A stretch of DNA of 64,000 nucleotides, taken from contig NZ_JABBMT010000003.1 in assembly GCF_012927645.1 (NCBI RefSeq), forward strand, positions 124,001 through 188,000, written 5' to 3'. Under the pieces are notes generated by a model, which saw only the letters and a program-made list of their open reading frames with translations, was not told the origin of the DNA and searched no databases. Origin of the DNA: Pseudoalteromonas arctica. Its GTDB lineage: Bacteria; Pseudomonadota; Gammaproteobacteria; Enterobacterales; Alteromonadaceae. The stretch's first letter is position 1, and each line of letters begins with the position of its first letter. The position numbers and the translations under genes were made by a program. This document shows, piece after piece, positions 48,099-55,512 of this stretch.

Positions 48099-48620
48099 AT
48101 GATTAAAATAAAGAAGGCACTGATAATATTTTTGCTTATTGTTGTCACAATAGGGTTTGCGAAATTGTATATTTCGCAAACCCATTATTTTTCCTTTACA
48201 AATTTATGTAATCATAATAATGGTTTAATTAGATCTATTTCTAGTTATGTTGTCCAACAAAAACTAAGCTGGGTGACTTTAGAAGAAAAGAAAAATATAT
48301 TTTTGGAAATGCTTTTTCCGTCCGCTCTTGGTTTACCTAAAGAGTGGAGCTTGTCGTCAGAAACTATTACTGTATTTTGTGATTCAATCCTAGCTGAGAA
48401 CAAGAGTGAAAAAGAATATATTTTATATAATGTTGCACATACTGCTTCTTTATATAAAAATCTTGAAGTATTGAGATTCCTAAACCAATTTGGTGATATA
48501 AAACATGTGTTTTTAGAGTTTGAAAAACCAATTGGAAAGGAATCTTACGAAAAATTAGATCGAGAGAGTAGAAATATTATCGCCAACGGTGGTGTTGGCA
48601 AATTGAGTTGCTACAACTAA
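48099..48620 (+). CDS. Candidate immunity protein of RHS toxin
   Basis: A 173-residue protein starting six bases after the toxin stop, with an N-terminal membrane anchor or uncleaved signal (ALIIFLLIVVTIGFAKLYI) and an otherwise soluble, alpha-rich body. It is AT-rich with codon use unlike the RHS core. I recognise no family. Position directly after a variable RHS tip is the classical place for the cognate immunity gene, and membrane anchoring would suit protection in the periplasm or at the inner membrane. The function is inferred from position only. Confidence 0.6.
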   Translation: MIKIKKALIIFLLIVVTIGFAKLYISQTHYFSFTNLCNHNNGLIRSISSYVVQQKLSWVTLEEKKNIFLEMLFPSALGLPKEWSLSSETITVFCDSILAENKSEKEYILYNVAHTASLYKNLEVLRFLNQFGDIKHVFLEFEKPIGKESYEKLDRESRNIIANGGVGKLSCYN

Positions 48621-48851
48621 ATCATCCTAGATAATCCGAATTTAAAACTTTTATTTATTCCTTTTCAAATAGAAGTAAATAATAAAGCTAAAGGGGGAGT
48701 TGACTTTTGACATTGAAGGCTAAATTAACAGAGGCTTGTTTTCCTTTTTATTATTTTAATTTTTGTTAGTTGGCATTTGTTTTATGCAGAGTATTAATGA
48801 TGTTTAAAAAAAACTAGTATTGGTTTTAGTTTGTTGTTTTATAAAGAAATC
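48621..48851. other. AT-rich spacer, no gene seen
   Basis: The stretch between the candidate immunity gene and the first repeat motif is strongly AT-rich with homopolymer runs (for example TTTAAAAAAAACTAG). I see no credible reading frame. It probably contains promoter sequence for the array. Confidence 0.4.
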
Positions 48852-48876
48852 AATAGGGTCAGGTCTTTCTTTTTGC
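48852..48876 (+). repeat. Array repeat motif, copy 1
   Basis: A 25-base motif beginning AATAGGGTCAGGTC and ending CTTTTTGC, identical in copies 1-3. It is followed by a leader with AATAAGGATATTAAAT that supplies the ribosome site of the next small gene. From memory, similar AGGGTCAGGTCTT sequences occur near REP-associated tyrosine transposases in gammaproteobacteria; this link is unverified. Confidence 0.85.
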
Positions 48877-48912
48877 TTATGAGGCTTATTTTTAATAAGG
48901 ATATTAAATAAA

Positions 48913-49098
48913 ATGTTATTAAGAGTATTTATATTTATTAGTGTTTTATTTACTGTTAATGCAATTGCTGCTGTTGGCAAAGGCCTTGTTAGTGGAAAAT
49001 CACGAATATTACCAGTATTAGCTCAGGATTACTTGTGCGTATTAACGCAAACGAAGTGCCTGAGCACTGCACTAGCGGCCGAGTATGGAGGTAAATAG
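48913..49098 (+). pseudogene. Array paralog copy 1: frameshifted and truncated
   Basis: The start matches copies 2 and 3 (signal peptide RVFIFISVLFTVNAIA, then VGKG). Compared with copy 2, one G is missing in GTGGAAAATC, so the frame is lost after about 30 residues; the DNA still aligns as far as CGAGTATGGA. The last third of the gene is deleted and the remaining end (GGTAAATAG) joins directly to motif copy 2. Confidence 0.8.
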
Positions 49099-49118
49099 GG
49101 TCAGGTCTTTCTTTTTGC
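49094..49118 (+). repeat. Array repeat motif, copy 2
   Basis: Exact copy of the 25-base motif. The TAG stop of copy 1 lies within it, showing that the gene end and the motif are fused. The leader to the next ATG (TTTTTATCATAATAGTTATT and onward) is nearly identical to that after copy 3. Confidence 0.85.
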
Positions 49119-49161
49119 CTTTTTATCATAATAGTTATTTTTAATAAGGATATTAAATTAA

Positions 49162-49475
49162 ATGTCATTAAGAGTGTTTATATTTATTAATGTTTTATTT
49201 TATGCTGATGCAATGGCAGCTGTTGGCAAAGGTCATGTAAGTGGGAAAATCACGAATATTACCAGTATTAGCTCAGGGTTACTTGTGCGTATTAATGCCA
49301 ACAAAGTACCTGAACATTGCACAAGTGGCCGAGTGTGGATGCAAATCAAGCAAGAAAATACAGCGACGACCTCATTGACGCTAACTGCTTGGACATTAAA
49401 GCGTGATGTAACTGTATAACCTCGGCTGATAACGAGGGTTATTGTCAGGTTATTCAAGTTGACCCTGGTAAATAG
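49162..49475 (+). pseudogene. Array paralog copy 2: late frameshift
   Basis: 85 codons are intact: signal peptide, VGKGHVSGKITNITSISSG, LLVRINANKVPEHCTSGRVW, TSLTLTAWTLKRDVTV. The next bases are GTATAACC where copy 3 has GTTTATACC; the missing base creates TAA at once. In the corrected frame the protein would end SADNEGYCQVIQVDPGK with its TAG inside motif copy 3. Loss of the second Cys would break the presumed disulfide, so the short product may not fold. Confidence 0.8.
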
Positions 49476-49495
49476 GGTCAGGTCTTTCTTTTTGC
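49471..49495 (+). repeat. Array repeat motif, copy 3
   Basis: Third exact copy of the 25-base motif, 377 bases after copy 2. It again overlaps the corrected stop of the preceding paralog and precedes the leader of the next one. Confidence 0.85.
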
Positions 49496-49538
49496 TTTTT
49501 TATCATGATAGTTATTTTTAATAAGGATATTAAATAAA

Positions 49539-49856
49539 ATGTTATTAAGAGTGTTTGTATTTATTAGTGTTTTATTTTCTGCTAATGCAATTGCTGCTGT
49601 TGGCAAAGGTCATGTTAGTGGGAAAATCACGAATATTACCAGCATTGGCTCAGGGTTACTTGTGCGTATTAATGTAAATGAAGTGCCTGAGCATTGCACT
49701 AGCGGCCGAGTTTGGATGCTAATCAAGCAATAAAATACAGCAATGACATCATTGACGCTGGCTGCTTGGACATTAAAACGCGGTGTGACGGTTTATACCT
49801 CGGCTGATAACGAGGGTTATTGTCAGGTTATTCAAGTTGACCCTTATGAATCGTGA
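49539..49856 (+). pseudogene. Array paralog copy 3: nonsense codon
   Basis: The full 105-codon frame is present with one in-frame TAA at 49731-49733 (AAGCAATAAAAT, where copy 2 has CAAGAAAAT, so GAA became TAA). The rest reads correctly: NTAMTSLTLAAWTLKRGVTV, then YTSADNEGYCQVIQVDPYES. With copy 2 it defines the ancestral product: about 19-residue signal peptide, mature chain about 86 residues, two Cys. Confidence 0.8.
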
Positions 49857-49881
49857 GTTGATGTTTATATAATAAAAAATA

Positions 49882-49900
49882 AATAGGGTCTTTATTTTGC
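49882..49900 (+). repeat. Array repeat motif, degenerate copy 4
   Basis: AATAGGGTCTTTATTTTGC is the same motif lacking the internal AGGTC-type hexamer. The following leader (CTTTTTATTATGAG, TTTTTAATGGATATTAAG) is also recognisably related, but no copy of the gene follows directly. Confidence 0.65.
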
Positions 49901-49979
49901 CTTTTTATTATGAGTTTTTAATGGATATTAAGTAATGCTTTTTAGATTGTTATATTGAATTAAATAAGGATGTTAGAGA

Positions 49980-50297
49980 ATGAAAAACATACCACTGTTT
50001 TTGTTGCTAGCCTTAGTGAGTACCTCCGCTTTAGCTGTAAGGACTGATTGCCCTTCAGCTAAAATTGTCCATATTCAAATGGAAGGGACTAAAATCATGT
50101 ATCTTCAAGAAGGGGCACCGTGGAGAACGCTTGGATATATTAATAGTAATGATGGAACCAAAGAAAGATACAGCGCTTTATTAACAGCTCAGGCAACAGG
50201 AAGTAAGGTGATAGTTGGGTATTCTGGTGATGACTATGATTGCGGGAAAACTAATTATTCCACAGCAGCCTATATGGTTAGAACTTTCAGTCAGTAA
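49980..50297 (+). CDS. Small exported array protein B
   Basis: A 105-residue protein with a signal peptide (KNIPLFLLLALVSTSALA). The mature part follows the array layout: early strand (AKIVHIQMEGTKIMYL), helix plus 'gskV' (YSALLTAQATGSKVIVGYSG), late Cys (DDYDCGKTN) and a final strand (AYMVRTF). The first Cys is near the mature N terminus rather than central. AAGGATG precedes the start. It is not near-identical to any other member. Function unknown; secreted to the periplasm or beyond. Confidence 0.72.
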   Translation: MKNIPLFLLLALVSTSALAVRTDCPSAKIVHIQMEGTKIMYLQEGAPWRTLGYINSNDGTKERYSALLTAQATGSKVIVGYSGDDYDCGKTNYSTAAYMVRTFSQ

Positions 50298-50437
50298 ATA
50301 CATAAATAAAGTTTATATATTAAAAATAAAAACGAAGTTTATTTTTACAGAATACGTTGGTTTTTCATACAGCTTTAAGTATTTAAAAAGTTAAGAATAA
50401 GTTTCTATATGACGAGACTTTAATAAGGAACCATTCA

Positions 50438-50746
50438 ATGAAATTTTTAATTGCTCTGTTATTAATAACAGCTTCAAATAATGCTTTAGCAGATTGGCAT
50501 CATGGAAAATTAGGTATTATCGCCTTTGGTTATGATGGCAAGACAATTTCAGTTGGACAGCAAGGAACGGCTAAAACAGATTGTTCTTGTTACCCCGCTT
50601 GGCCAACTAGATATTGCCTTGATAATAGTCGCGATACATTTGAAAAAGAATATGCTTTCTTATTATCAGTGAAAGCGAGAGGTAAGTCAGTTTCAATAAA
50701 TATTGATGAGAAAACGTGTAAAATTATTGCTATGTATGAAAAATAG
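50438..50746 (+). CDS. Small exported array protein C
   Basis: A 102-residue protein with a signal peptide (KFLIALLLITASNNALA). The mature chain is DWHHGKLGIIAFGYDGKTIS, then a Cys-rich centre (DCSCYPAWPTRYC), helix YAFLLSVKARGKSVSINID and late Cys (EKTCKIIAMYEK). It has four Cys rather than two. AAGGAAC lies before the ATG. Same layout as the other members; unknown function. Confidence 0.73.
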   Translation: MKFLIALLLITASNNALADWHHGKLGIIAFGYDGKTISVGQQGTAKTDCSCYPAWPTRYCLDNSRDTFEKEYAFLLSVKARGKSVSINIDEKTCKIIAMYEK

Positions 50747-50796
50747 AAATTAAATTATGGGTCAATAAGCTCGCTATAATTTTAATTATATAAAAG

Positions 50797-50810
50797 AATA
50801 GGGTCAGATC
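50797..50810 (+). repeat. Array repeat motif, degenerate copy 5
   Basis: AATAGGGTCAGATC repeats the first part of the motif and then diverges. It lies just before a broken array member. Confidence 0.5.
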
Positions 50811-50917
50811 ACTTACTTAATAATACTTTGTCATGATTGTTCAGGTATTGGTATATGAGTAGTGTTGTGAGGCAACGAACCTAGCTCCTGTAATTCTCTT
50901 ATAAGCTGATATAGGCA

Positions 50918-51004
50918 GTGTGGTTTGATGGTGACGATGTGGCAACGGATTGTAGCTCTTGGGGAAATTGGAAACGGGCAAATGTTCGTTATTTTACTTA
51001 TTAA
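50918..51004 (+). pseudogene. Array paralog fragment (C-terminal piece)
   Basis: An open stretch VWFDGDDVATDCSSWGNWKR, then ANVRYFTY and stop. It looks like the end of an array protein: strand, late Cys, closing strand. No signal peptide or start remains in frame. It follows degenerate motif copy 5 and precedes the next intact gene by 13 bases. Confidence 0.5.
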
Positions 51005-51017
51005 TGAGTTATTGGTT

Positions 51018-51356
51018 ATGCAAATATTTAAAAGAACAATAGCAATAAAATTAATCTTGATAGCACTTTTAATTGGGATATCGTTTTTCTCACATGCGAA
51101 AGATATCAACTGTAAAGGCAGAGTTAAAGCCGTGATGGATTATCCTACTTATTGTGATGGCGGTTATGCTTTTATAACCACAGGTTCAAATAACAAGTGG
51201 ATATGCCCAGCATCTGAGAAAGGCAATGCTATTGTGTTGGCCGCGTTGGCTGCGAATAAATCGGTGGATGTGTATATCAATAACAATAATGATGCTATCA
51301 CGTGCCAAACTTTGCCCAGCTACGTTAAATCTCGCTATATCATAATTAGAGCTTAG
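51018..51356 (+). CDS. Small exported array protein D
   Basis: About 112 residues from the ATG at 51018 (MQIFKRTIAIKLILIALLIG), chosen because it begins the signal peptide; the frame is open 31 codons further but runs through the preceding fragment. Mature: KDINCKGRVKAVMDYPTYCD, strand FITTGSNNKWIC, helix IVLAALAANKSVDVYINN, late Cys (AITCQTLPS), final strand RYIIIRA. Four Cys. Unknown function; same layout as its neighbours. Confidence 0.7.
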   Translation: MQIFKRTIAIKLILIALLIGISFFSHAKDINCKGRVKAVMDYPTYCDGGYAFITTGSNNKWICPASEKGNAIVLAALAANKSVDVYINNNNDAITCQTLPSYVKSRYIIIRA

Positions 51357-51366
51357 TCGAATAAGT

Positions 51367-51496
51367 ATGGATGGTACAGAGTTTAATAAAGCACAATATG
51401 CTTATGCGCTATCCGCAAAAGCAAAAATTAAAATACGTAGTAGACAGCGAGCAAACAACTTGCATCATAACTGGCCTGCAAGAAGTAGCTAGATAG
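51367..51496 (+). pseudogene. Array paralog fragment with frameshift
   Basis: DGTEFNKAQYAYALSAKAK continues after a one-base shift as LKYVVDSEQTTCIITGLQEV and ends TAG at 51496. This is the helix, strand and late-Cys half of an array protein without its N terminus. Decay of an older member is the simplest explanation. Confidence 0.55.
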
Positions 51497-51529
51497 AAAT
51501 AGTAACAAAATCAAATAAGGAAATATGGA

Positions 51530-51883
51530 GTGAAAACCAGAGTCATTTTATTTTTGTTTTTAACGTCTTTTGCAACTTTTGCAGAAGCCAGAGGTTGGAG
51601 TCTAACGGTTGAACCTACGCGAATAGATATAGAGCGTGGCAACGGGGTTATGATTTACGGCGCATTTGGAAATCCAAATGAGTGCAGTACTAGCAATAAA
51701 GTATTTATTGAAAAAGCTCATCCGCAATACGATAAAATTTACGCTATGGTATTAGCCGCGTTTGCCAGTAATAAAAAATTAAGAATTTATATTCATAGTT
51801 GTAAACCAGTTACTTGGTATGCAGTGAAAGAAACAACCTTCAACACGCTTACCCCAGCCGGTGCTATAAACATTATAAAATAA
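51530..51883 (+). CDS. Small exported array protein E
   Basis: A 117-residue protein with a GTG start (GGAAATATGGAGTGAAAAC) and a signal peptide ending ATFAEA. Mature: SLTVEPTRIDIERGNGVMIY, central Cys (NPNECSTSNKV), helix YDKIYAMVLAAFASNKKLRI, late Cys (YIHSCKPVTWYAV) and closing strand. The pattern is clear although identity to neighbours is low. The helix-then-strand order resembles the end of small OB-fold B subunits; this is speculative. Confidence 0.7.
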   Translation: MKTRVILFLFLTSFATFAEARGWSLTVEPTRIDIERGNGVMIYGAFGNPNECSTSNKVFIEKAHPQYDKIYAMVLAAFASNKKLRIYIHSCKPVTWYAVKETTFNTLTPAGAINIIK

Positions 51884-51906
51884 TATTAATTTTTAGGGAT
51901 TATTTC

Positions 51907-52242
51907 ATGAAGATCTTAATTGCTATAGTGTGTCTATTCGCACTACTTATTCATATAAAAGCCTTTGCTGGTTATAACAGTAATATTCGCGGCGAGCTTG
52001 AAGGTGTATACGTTTATACAGATCATGATGCTATTCACTTTCGTTTTAAAACTCAGCCAGCGAGTCATGAAACCTGTAAAGCAACTTATTTTGTTATTAG
52101 TGGCACTGTGCCACAAGAACGCAGGGATCAGTTATTGTCTCGATTAATGCTGGCGCTGGCTTCCAAAGAGCAAGTAAATATTGGTTATGATTCGCAAGGT
52201 AATTGTGCCAATGGTTATATTCGTGTTCATAGGGTAGGTTAA
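51907..52242 (+). CDS. Small exported array protein F
   Basis: About 111 residues from the ATG at 51907 (GGGATTATTTCATG), with signal peptide KILIAIVCLFALLIHIKAFA. Mature: NIRGELEGVYVYTDHDAIHF, central Cys (HETCKATYFVI), helix RDQLLSRLMLALASKEQVNI, late Cys (GNCANGYIRVHRV). It is the clearest example of the array layout. Five bases separate it from the next gene, so cotranscription is likely. Confidence 0.75.
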   Translation: MKILIAIVCLFALLIHIKAFAGYNSNIRGELEGVYVYTDHDAIHFRFKTQPASHETCKATYFVISGTVPQERRDQLLSRLMLALASKEQVNIGYDSQGNCANGYIRVHRVG

Positions 52243-52247
52243 TTGGT

Positions 52248-52592
52248 ATGCGTATTATTAAAGTTGTAATAATTTTATTTGTTTTTGTTTCTAACCTAGC
52301 AGCTGCAGGGGTTTCTCCAACACCTTATTTTTCAATAGACAAAATTCGTATTAGTGATAATACAGGGTATGTTTATATCCAACCTAAAGAAGATATAACC
52401 CCAGTTAATCAATCTTGTAAAAGAACTCATTTTTTTGCTTTAAGTAAAAACTATGATTTATTTCAAGAGCTATATTCGGCTGCTTATTCAGCTGCTCTAT
52501 CCGGCAAAAATATAAGGGTTTGGATATCTACAGATCACGATGATTGTTTAAACGGTTATCAACAAGTTAGGTTAATAGAAGTTGATTTTTAA
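52248..52592 (+). CDS. Small exported array protein G
   Basis: 114 residues: signal peptide RIIKVVIILFVFVSNLAAA, then YFSIDKIRISDNTGYVYIQP, central Cys (NQSCKRTHFFALS), helix LYSAAYSAALSGKNIRVWIS, late Cys (HDDCLNGYQQVRLIEV). The endings CANGYIRVHRV (F) and CLNGYQQVRLI (G) are similar, so these two are closer relatives. The next gene starts 11 bases later. Confidence 0.75.
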   Translation: MRIIKVVIILFVFVSNLAAAGVSPTPYFSIDKIRISDNTGYVYIQPKEDITPVNQSCKRTHFFALSKNYDLFQELYSAAYSAALSGKNIRVWISTDHDDCLNGYQQVRLIEVDF

Positions 52593-52602
52593 AGGGGTTA
52601 AT

Positions 52603-52947
52603 GTGAAAAACAGTTATAAGTTTATTTTATTTATATGCTTATTTATTTCCACAAACGTACTGGCAAGTTTTCACTGTACTGTTGATGTGCAAAGAGTACT
52701 TGTGTATGCAACGGGTGGTATTAATATCTTGCATACAGGGCGAGGTGATTACACCAATATTTGTAATTTAAACAGTACTTGGAAAGGAGTTGAGCCATTA
52801 ACTTGCGCTATGTGGGCCAGCTTGTTACAAAATTCTCAAGTTAATGCACAAAAAGTGATCTTTTATTATCCAGGCGACGGCAGCTGTAAGGAGCTTGCAA
52901 CTTATGGCAATACACCAGCCCCAGTTTATATTGGAACAATAAAATGA
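52603..52947 (+). CDS. Small exported array protein H
   Basis: About 114 residues from a GTG at 52603 with a good AAAGGGG site. Signal peptide NSYKFILFICLFISTNVLA. Mature: SFHCTVDVQRVLVYATGGIN, NICNLNSTWKGV, LTCAMWASLLQNSQVNAQKV, late Cys (GDGSCKELATYG), closing strand PVYIGTIK. Four Cys. Same organisation as the others; no family recognised. Confidence 0.72.
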   Translation: MKNSYKFILFICLFISTNVLASFHCTVDVQRVLVYATGGINILHTGRGDYTNICNLNSTWKGVEPLTCAMWASLLQNSQVNAQKVIFYYPGDGSCKELATYGNTPAPVYIGTIK

Positions 52948-53065
52948 TAAAAACGAAAATTATAGTGATACTAAAGTGATGCTCCATGCTGATGAGAACC
53001 AAGACTGGAGTGGCTTAAGCTCGAAAGAATGTAAATTAAAATTGATTGTTCTAGAACCAAAATAA
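52943..53065 (+). pseudogene. Array paralog fragment (C-terminal piece)
   Basis: An open stretch without start: NYSDTKVMLHADENQDWSGL, SSKECKLKLIVLEPK and stop. It matches the strand, late Cys, closing-strand end of the array proteins. It overlaps the stop of protein H and ends at the ribosome site of protein I. Confidence 0.5.
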
Positions 53066-53073
53066 GGATATTT

Positions 53074-53403
53074 ATGAAAAAGCTTTTGGTAATTTTTTTA
53101 GCTTTTATTTCGTTAAATTTAGCAGCCGTACCCACTTGGCATACAGCCAAAGTAGACAGAGTTTATCCTTTAGCTAATGGTGGCTTTGTCTTGACCTTTA
53201 AAGCTGATAACGCAACCTGTAAAAATAATAGTAACCCAAAATATTATTATGTTTCTGAAGGAAAAAATGGCGTGACTCAGCCTGCAATTGCTAACTTTTT
53301 GTCGGTTGCACTTGTTGCTGGATCATCAGATAAAGAGTTAACTATTAGTTTTGATAATGAAAGTACCACCTGTGATATTAACCGTTTATCTATTAAGTTT
53401 TAG
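53074..53403 (+). CDS. Small exported array protein I
   Basis: 109 residues: signal peptide KKLLVIFLAFISLNLAA, then WHTAKVDRVYPLANGGFVLT, central Cys (DNATCKNNSNPKYYYVSEG), helix AIANFLSVALVAGSSDKELT, late Cys (STTCDINRLSIKF). The leader AATAAGGATATTT resembles that of the near-identical paralogs at the start of the array, linking both ends. It is the last member; the next gene is unrelated. Confidence 0.74.
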   Translation: MKKLLVIFLAFISLNLAAVPTWHTAKVDRVYPLANGGFVLTFKADNATCKNNSNPKYYYVSEGKNGVTQPAIANFLSVALVAGSSDKELTISFDNESTTCDINRLSIKF

Positions 53404-53555
53404 CGTGTCGTTTATTTAAAAGAGGACATTTATCCTGTGTCAATTTTCCTACCCTGCTAAACTTACCCAGTTTGCTGTTTCAATGATTGAAAACAACCCT
53501 TCCCATGGATTGGGCCAGTGTTTTGGGTATGATTTAAAAAGGATAGGGGACACCC

Positions 53556-53819
53556 GTGATTGCACTTTTATTTGATATTGTTGGTATGACAGGTACATTT
53601 TTAGTGGTTGGCGCTTTTTTTATGCTACAGCTGGGTAAAGCTAAACCTACTGGGCTTTTATATAACATGATGAATTTGTCGGGCGCAATCTTACTGCTCA
53701 TAAGCCTTTGTTATAACTTTAATTTGGCAAGTTTTGTAATCGAAATATTTTGGATCGCAGCGTCATTAATTGGTTTATACAAATATCTGAAAGCGAAACG
53801 GACTACAGCTATGGCCTAA
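53556..53819 (+). CDS. CBU_0592-like small membrane protein
   Basis: An 87-residue protein with three TM segments (DIVGMTGTFLVVGAFFMLQL, YNMMNLSGAILLLISLCYNF, FWIAASLIGLYKYL). The layout, with LYNMMNLSGA and the FWIAASLIGLYKY end, matches the small membrane family known as CBU_0592. It has a GTG start with AGGGGA seven bases upstream. Function unknown. It marks the return to core gene content after the array. Confidence 0.78.
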   Translation: MIALLFDIVGMTGTFLVVGAFFMLQLGKAKPTGLLYNMMNLSGAILLLISLCYNFNLASFVIEIFWIAASLIGLYKYLKAKRTTAMA

Positions 53820-54036
53820 ATTTATAAATTAATAGAGAAAAACGCTCACGCAGTGTCACATTTGTATTAAGATTGTAAGTGTTACTTTGCAATAATGGCA
53901 GTCCTTTTTAAGAAGTAACAACGATGAGAGTAAGCCCCTGTGAATCGCCCAGCGACGCTCGCATCTTGAGCTGACTTGGGTATATATTGCCCCTTCTAAG
54001 AAACAAAGTTATAGTGGTTAAATCTTTATTTTGTTT

Positions 54037-55473
54037 ATGAGTATGCTTTTGTCTGAGACTGACACTGTATGTAACCCTGAGCTAAAAGCGCAGTTTGATG
54101 AAATGCAGCTGCATTTTGCTGCACAGCCATATTTAGCATTATCACAGCGGATCCGTTTATTAAAATCCTTAAAACGTGAATTGCTGACATTAGAAGCTGA
54201 ACTAGTCGCAGCAAGCTCGAAAGACTTTGGCTTTCGTACTGCTTTTGATACGGTTTTGGGTGATATCCTGCCTACGGTCAAAACGATCAGCTACACCATT
54301 GCGCATTTACCTAAATGGGCAAAAAATTCACCCCGAAAAGCGGGTTTGAGTCTAGCGCCATCAAAAGTTGCTGTGAGCTATCAACCTAAAGGTGTGGTGG
54401 GAATAATTTCCCCATGGAATTACCCAATTCAATTATCAATCGTGCCGGTGATCACCGCAATTGCCGCAGGTAATCGGGTATTATTAAAAGTCAGTGAATT
54501 TACTCCACACACTAATCAAGTACTGAAAAAACTATTTACTGGCGAGCTTAGCGAACATTGTGCGGTGATCGAAGGTGAAGCACTATTAAGTCAACAGTTT
54601 AGCTGTTTACCATTTGCGCACTTATTTTTTACCGGCTCTACAGCTATAGGACGCCATGTTATGGCCGCTGCGAGTAAGAACCTAACCCCAGTAACGCTTG
54701 AGTTAGGTGGCAAATCGCCAGTTATCATTACCGCGCAAGCGGATATAGATAAGGCTGCTAAAGCTATTTTATTTAGTAAAATGACTAATGCAGGGCAAGT
54801 TTGTGTTGCCCCCGATTATGTTTTAGTGCCTGAAAATTTACAGCATCAGTTAGTCAGAAGTCTCTGTAGCTTATATAAAAAACATTATAAATTAGGTGTT
54901 GATGGTAAAAATTTAACATCGGTTATTAACAGCCATCATTTTCAGCGTTTAACCGATTTATTGGCAGATGCACAGCAACAGGGCGCACAGATAATTAAGC
55001 CGTTAGATGAAAACCAAAGCGACGAACATAAGCATCGTCTTGGTTTGCACATTGTGACTGATGTGAATGACAATATGAAGTTGATGCAAGAAGAACTGTT
55101 TGGACCAATTCTTGCGATTGTCAGTTATCAAGCTTTACCTCAGGCGATTGCATACATAAATCAACGTCCTCAGCCGTTAGCTTTGTACATAATGGGGCAA
55201 GATAAACAAATCAATGAAGGTATTCAACAGCAAACACAAAGTGGTACCTTCGCAATAAATGACACCTTAATACAGGTGACTGCTGATGATGTACCATTTG
55301 GTGGCTTAGGTGCTTCTGGGATGGGGAATTATCACGGCATAGAAGGCTTTTTAGCCTTTAGCCATGCACGTAATACATTGAAAACGGGTGGTTTTAATCC
55401 TAAATTAGGATTATTGCTGGCGCAAAATAAGATATTGATTAAAATACTTAAATGGTTGTACTTACGGCCATAA
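54037..55473 (+). CDS. Coniferyl-aldehyde-dehydrogenase-like NAD(P)+ aldehyde dehydrogenase
   Basis: About 478 residues. Aldehyde dehydrogenase superfamily: cofactor region GVVGIISPWNYPIQLSIVPV, FFTGSTAIG, general base in LELGGKSPVI, catalytic Cys in NAGQVCVAPDY, and the C-terminal EELFGPILAI and PFGGLGASGMGNYHG. The short length and the terminal hydrophobic tail (ILIKILKWLYL) place it in the CalB/fatty-aldehyde type group, oxidising long-chain or aromatic aldehydes. ATG at 54037 is chosen over a TTG two codons earlier; another ATG follows two codons later. Confidence 0.88.
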   Translation: MSMLLSETDTVCNPELKAQFDEMQLHFAAQPYLALSQRIRLLKSLKRELLTLEAELVAASSKDFGFRTAFDTVLGDILPTVKTISYTIAHLPKWAKNSPRKAGLSLAPSKVAVSYQPKGVVGIISPWNYPIQLSIVPVITAIAAGNRVLLKVSEFTPHTNQVLKKLFTGELSEHCAVIEGEALLSQQFSCLPFAHLFFTGSTAIGRHVMAAASKNLTPVTLELGGKSPVIITAQADIDKAAKAILFSKMTNAGQVCVAPDYVLVPENLQHQLVRSLCSLYKKHYKLGVDGKNLTSVINSHHFQRLTDLLADAQQQGAQIIKPLDENQSDEHKHRLGLHIVTDVNDNMKLMQEELFGPILAIVSYQALPQAIAYINQRPQPLALYIMGQDKQINEGIQQQTQSGTFAINDTLIQVTADDVPFGGLGASGMGNYHGIEGFLAFSHARNTLKTGGFNPKLGLLLAQNKILIKILKWLYLRP

Positions 55474-55512
55474 ATAGGCGTTAAGTACAATCCAATAAGG
55501 TTCTAACGGCAG

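Noticed and set aside
48852..49495. Regularly spaced identical repeats considered as a CRISPR array.
   Set aside because: The repeat distances are about 240 and 377 bases, the intervening DNA is homologous coding sequence, and no cas gene is present.
53523..53556. AGGATAGGGGACACCCGTG looked like a transposase-associated motif.
   Set aside because: AGGGGA is at the right distance from the GTG of the small membrane protein and is explained as its ribosome-binding site.
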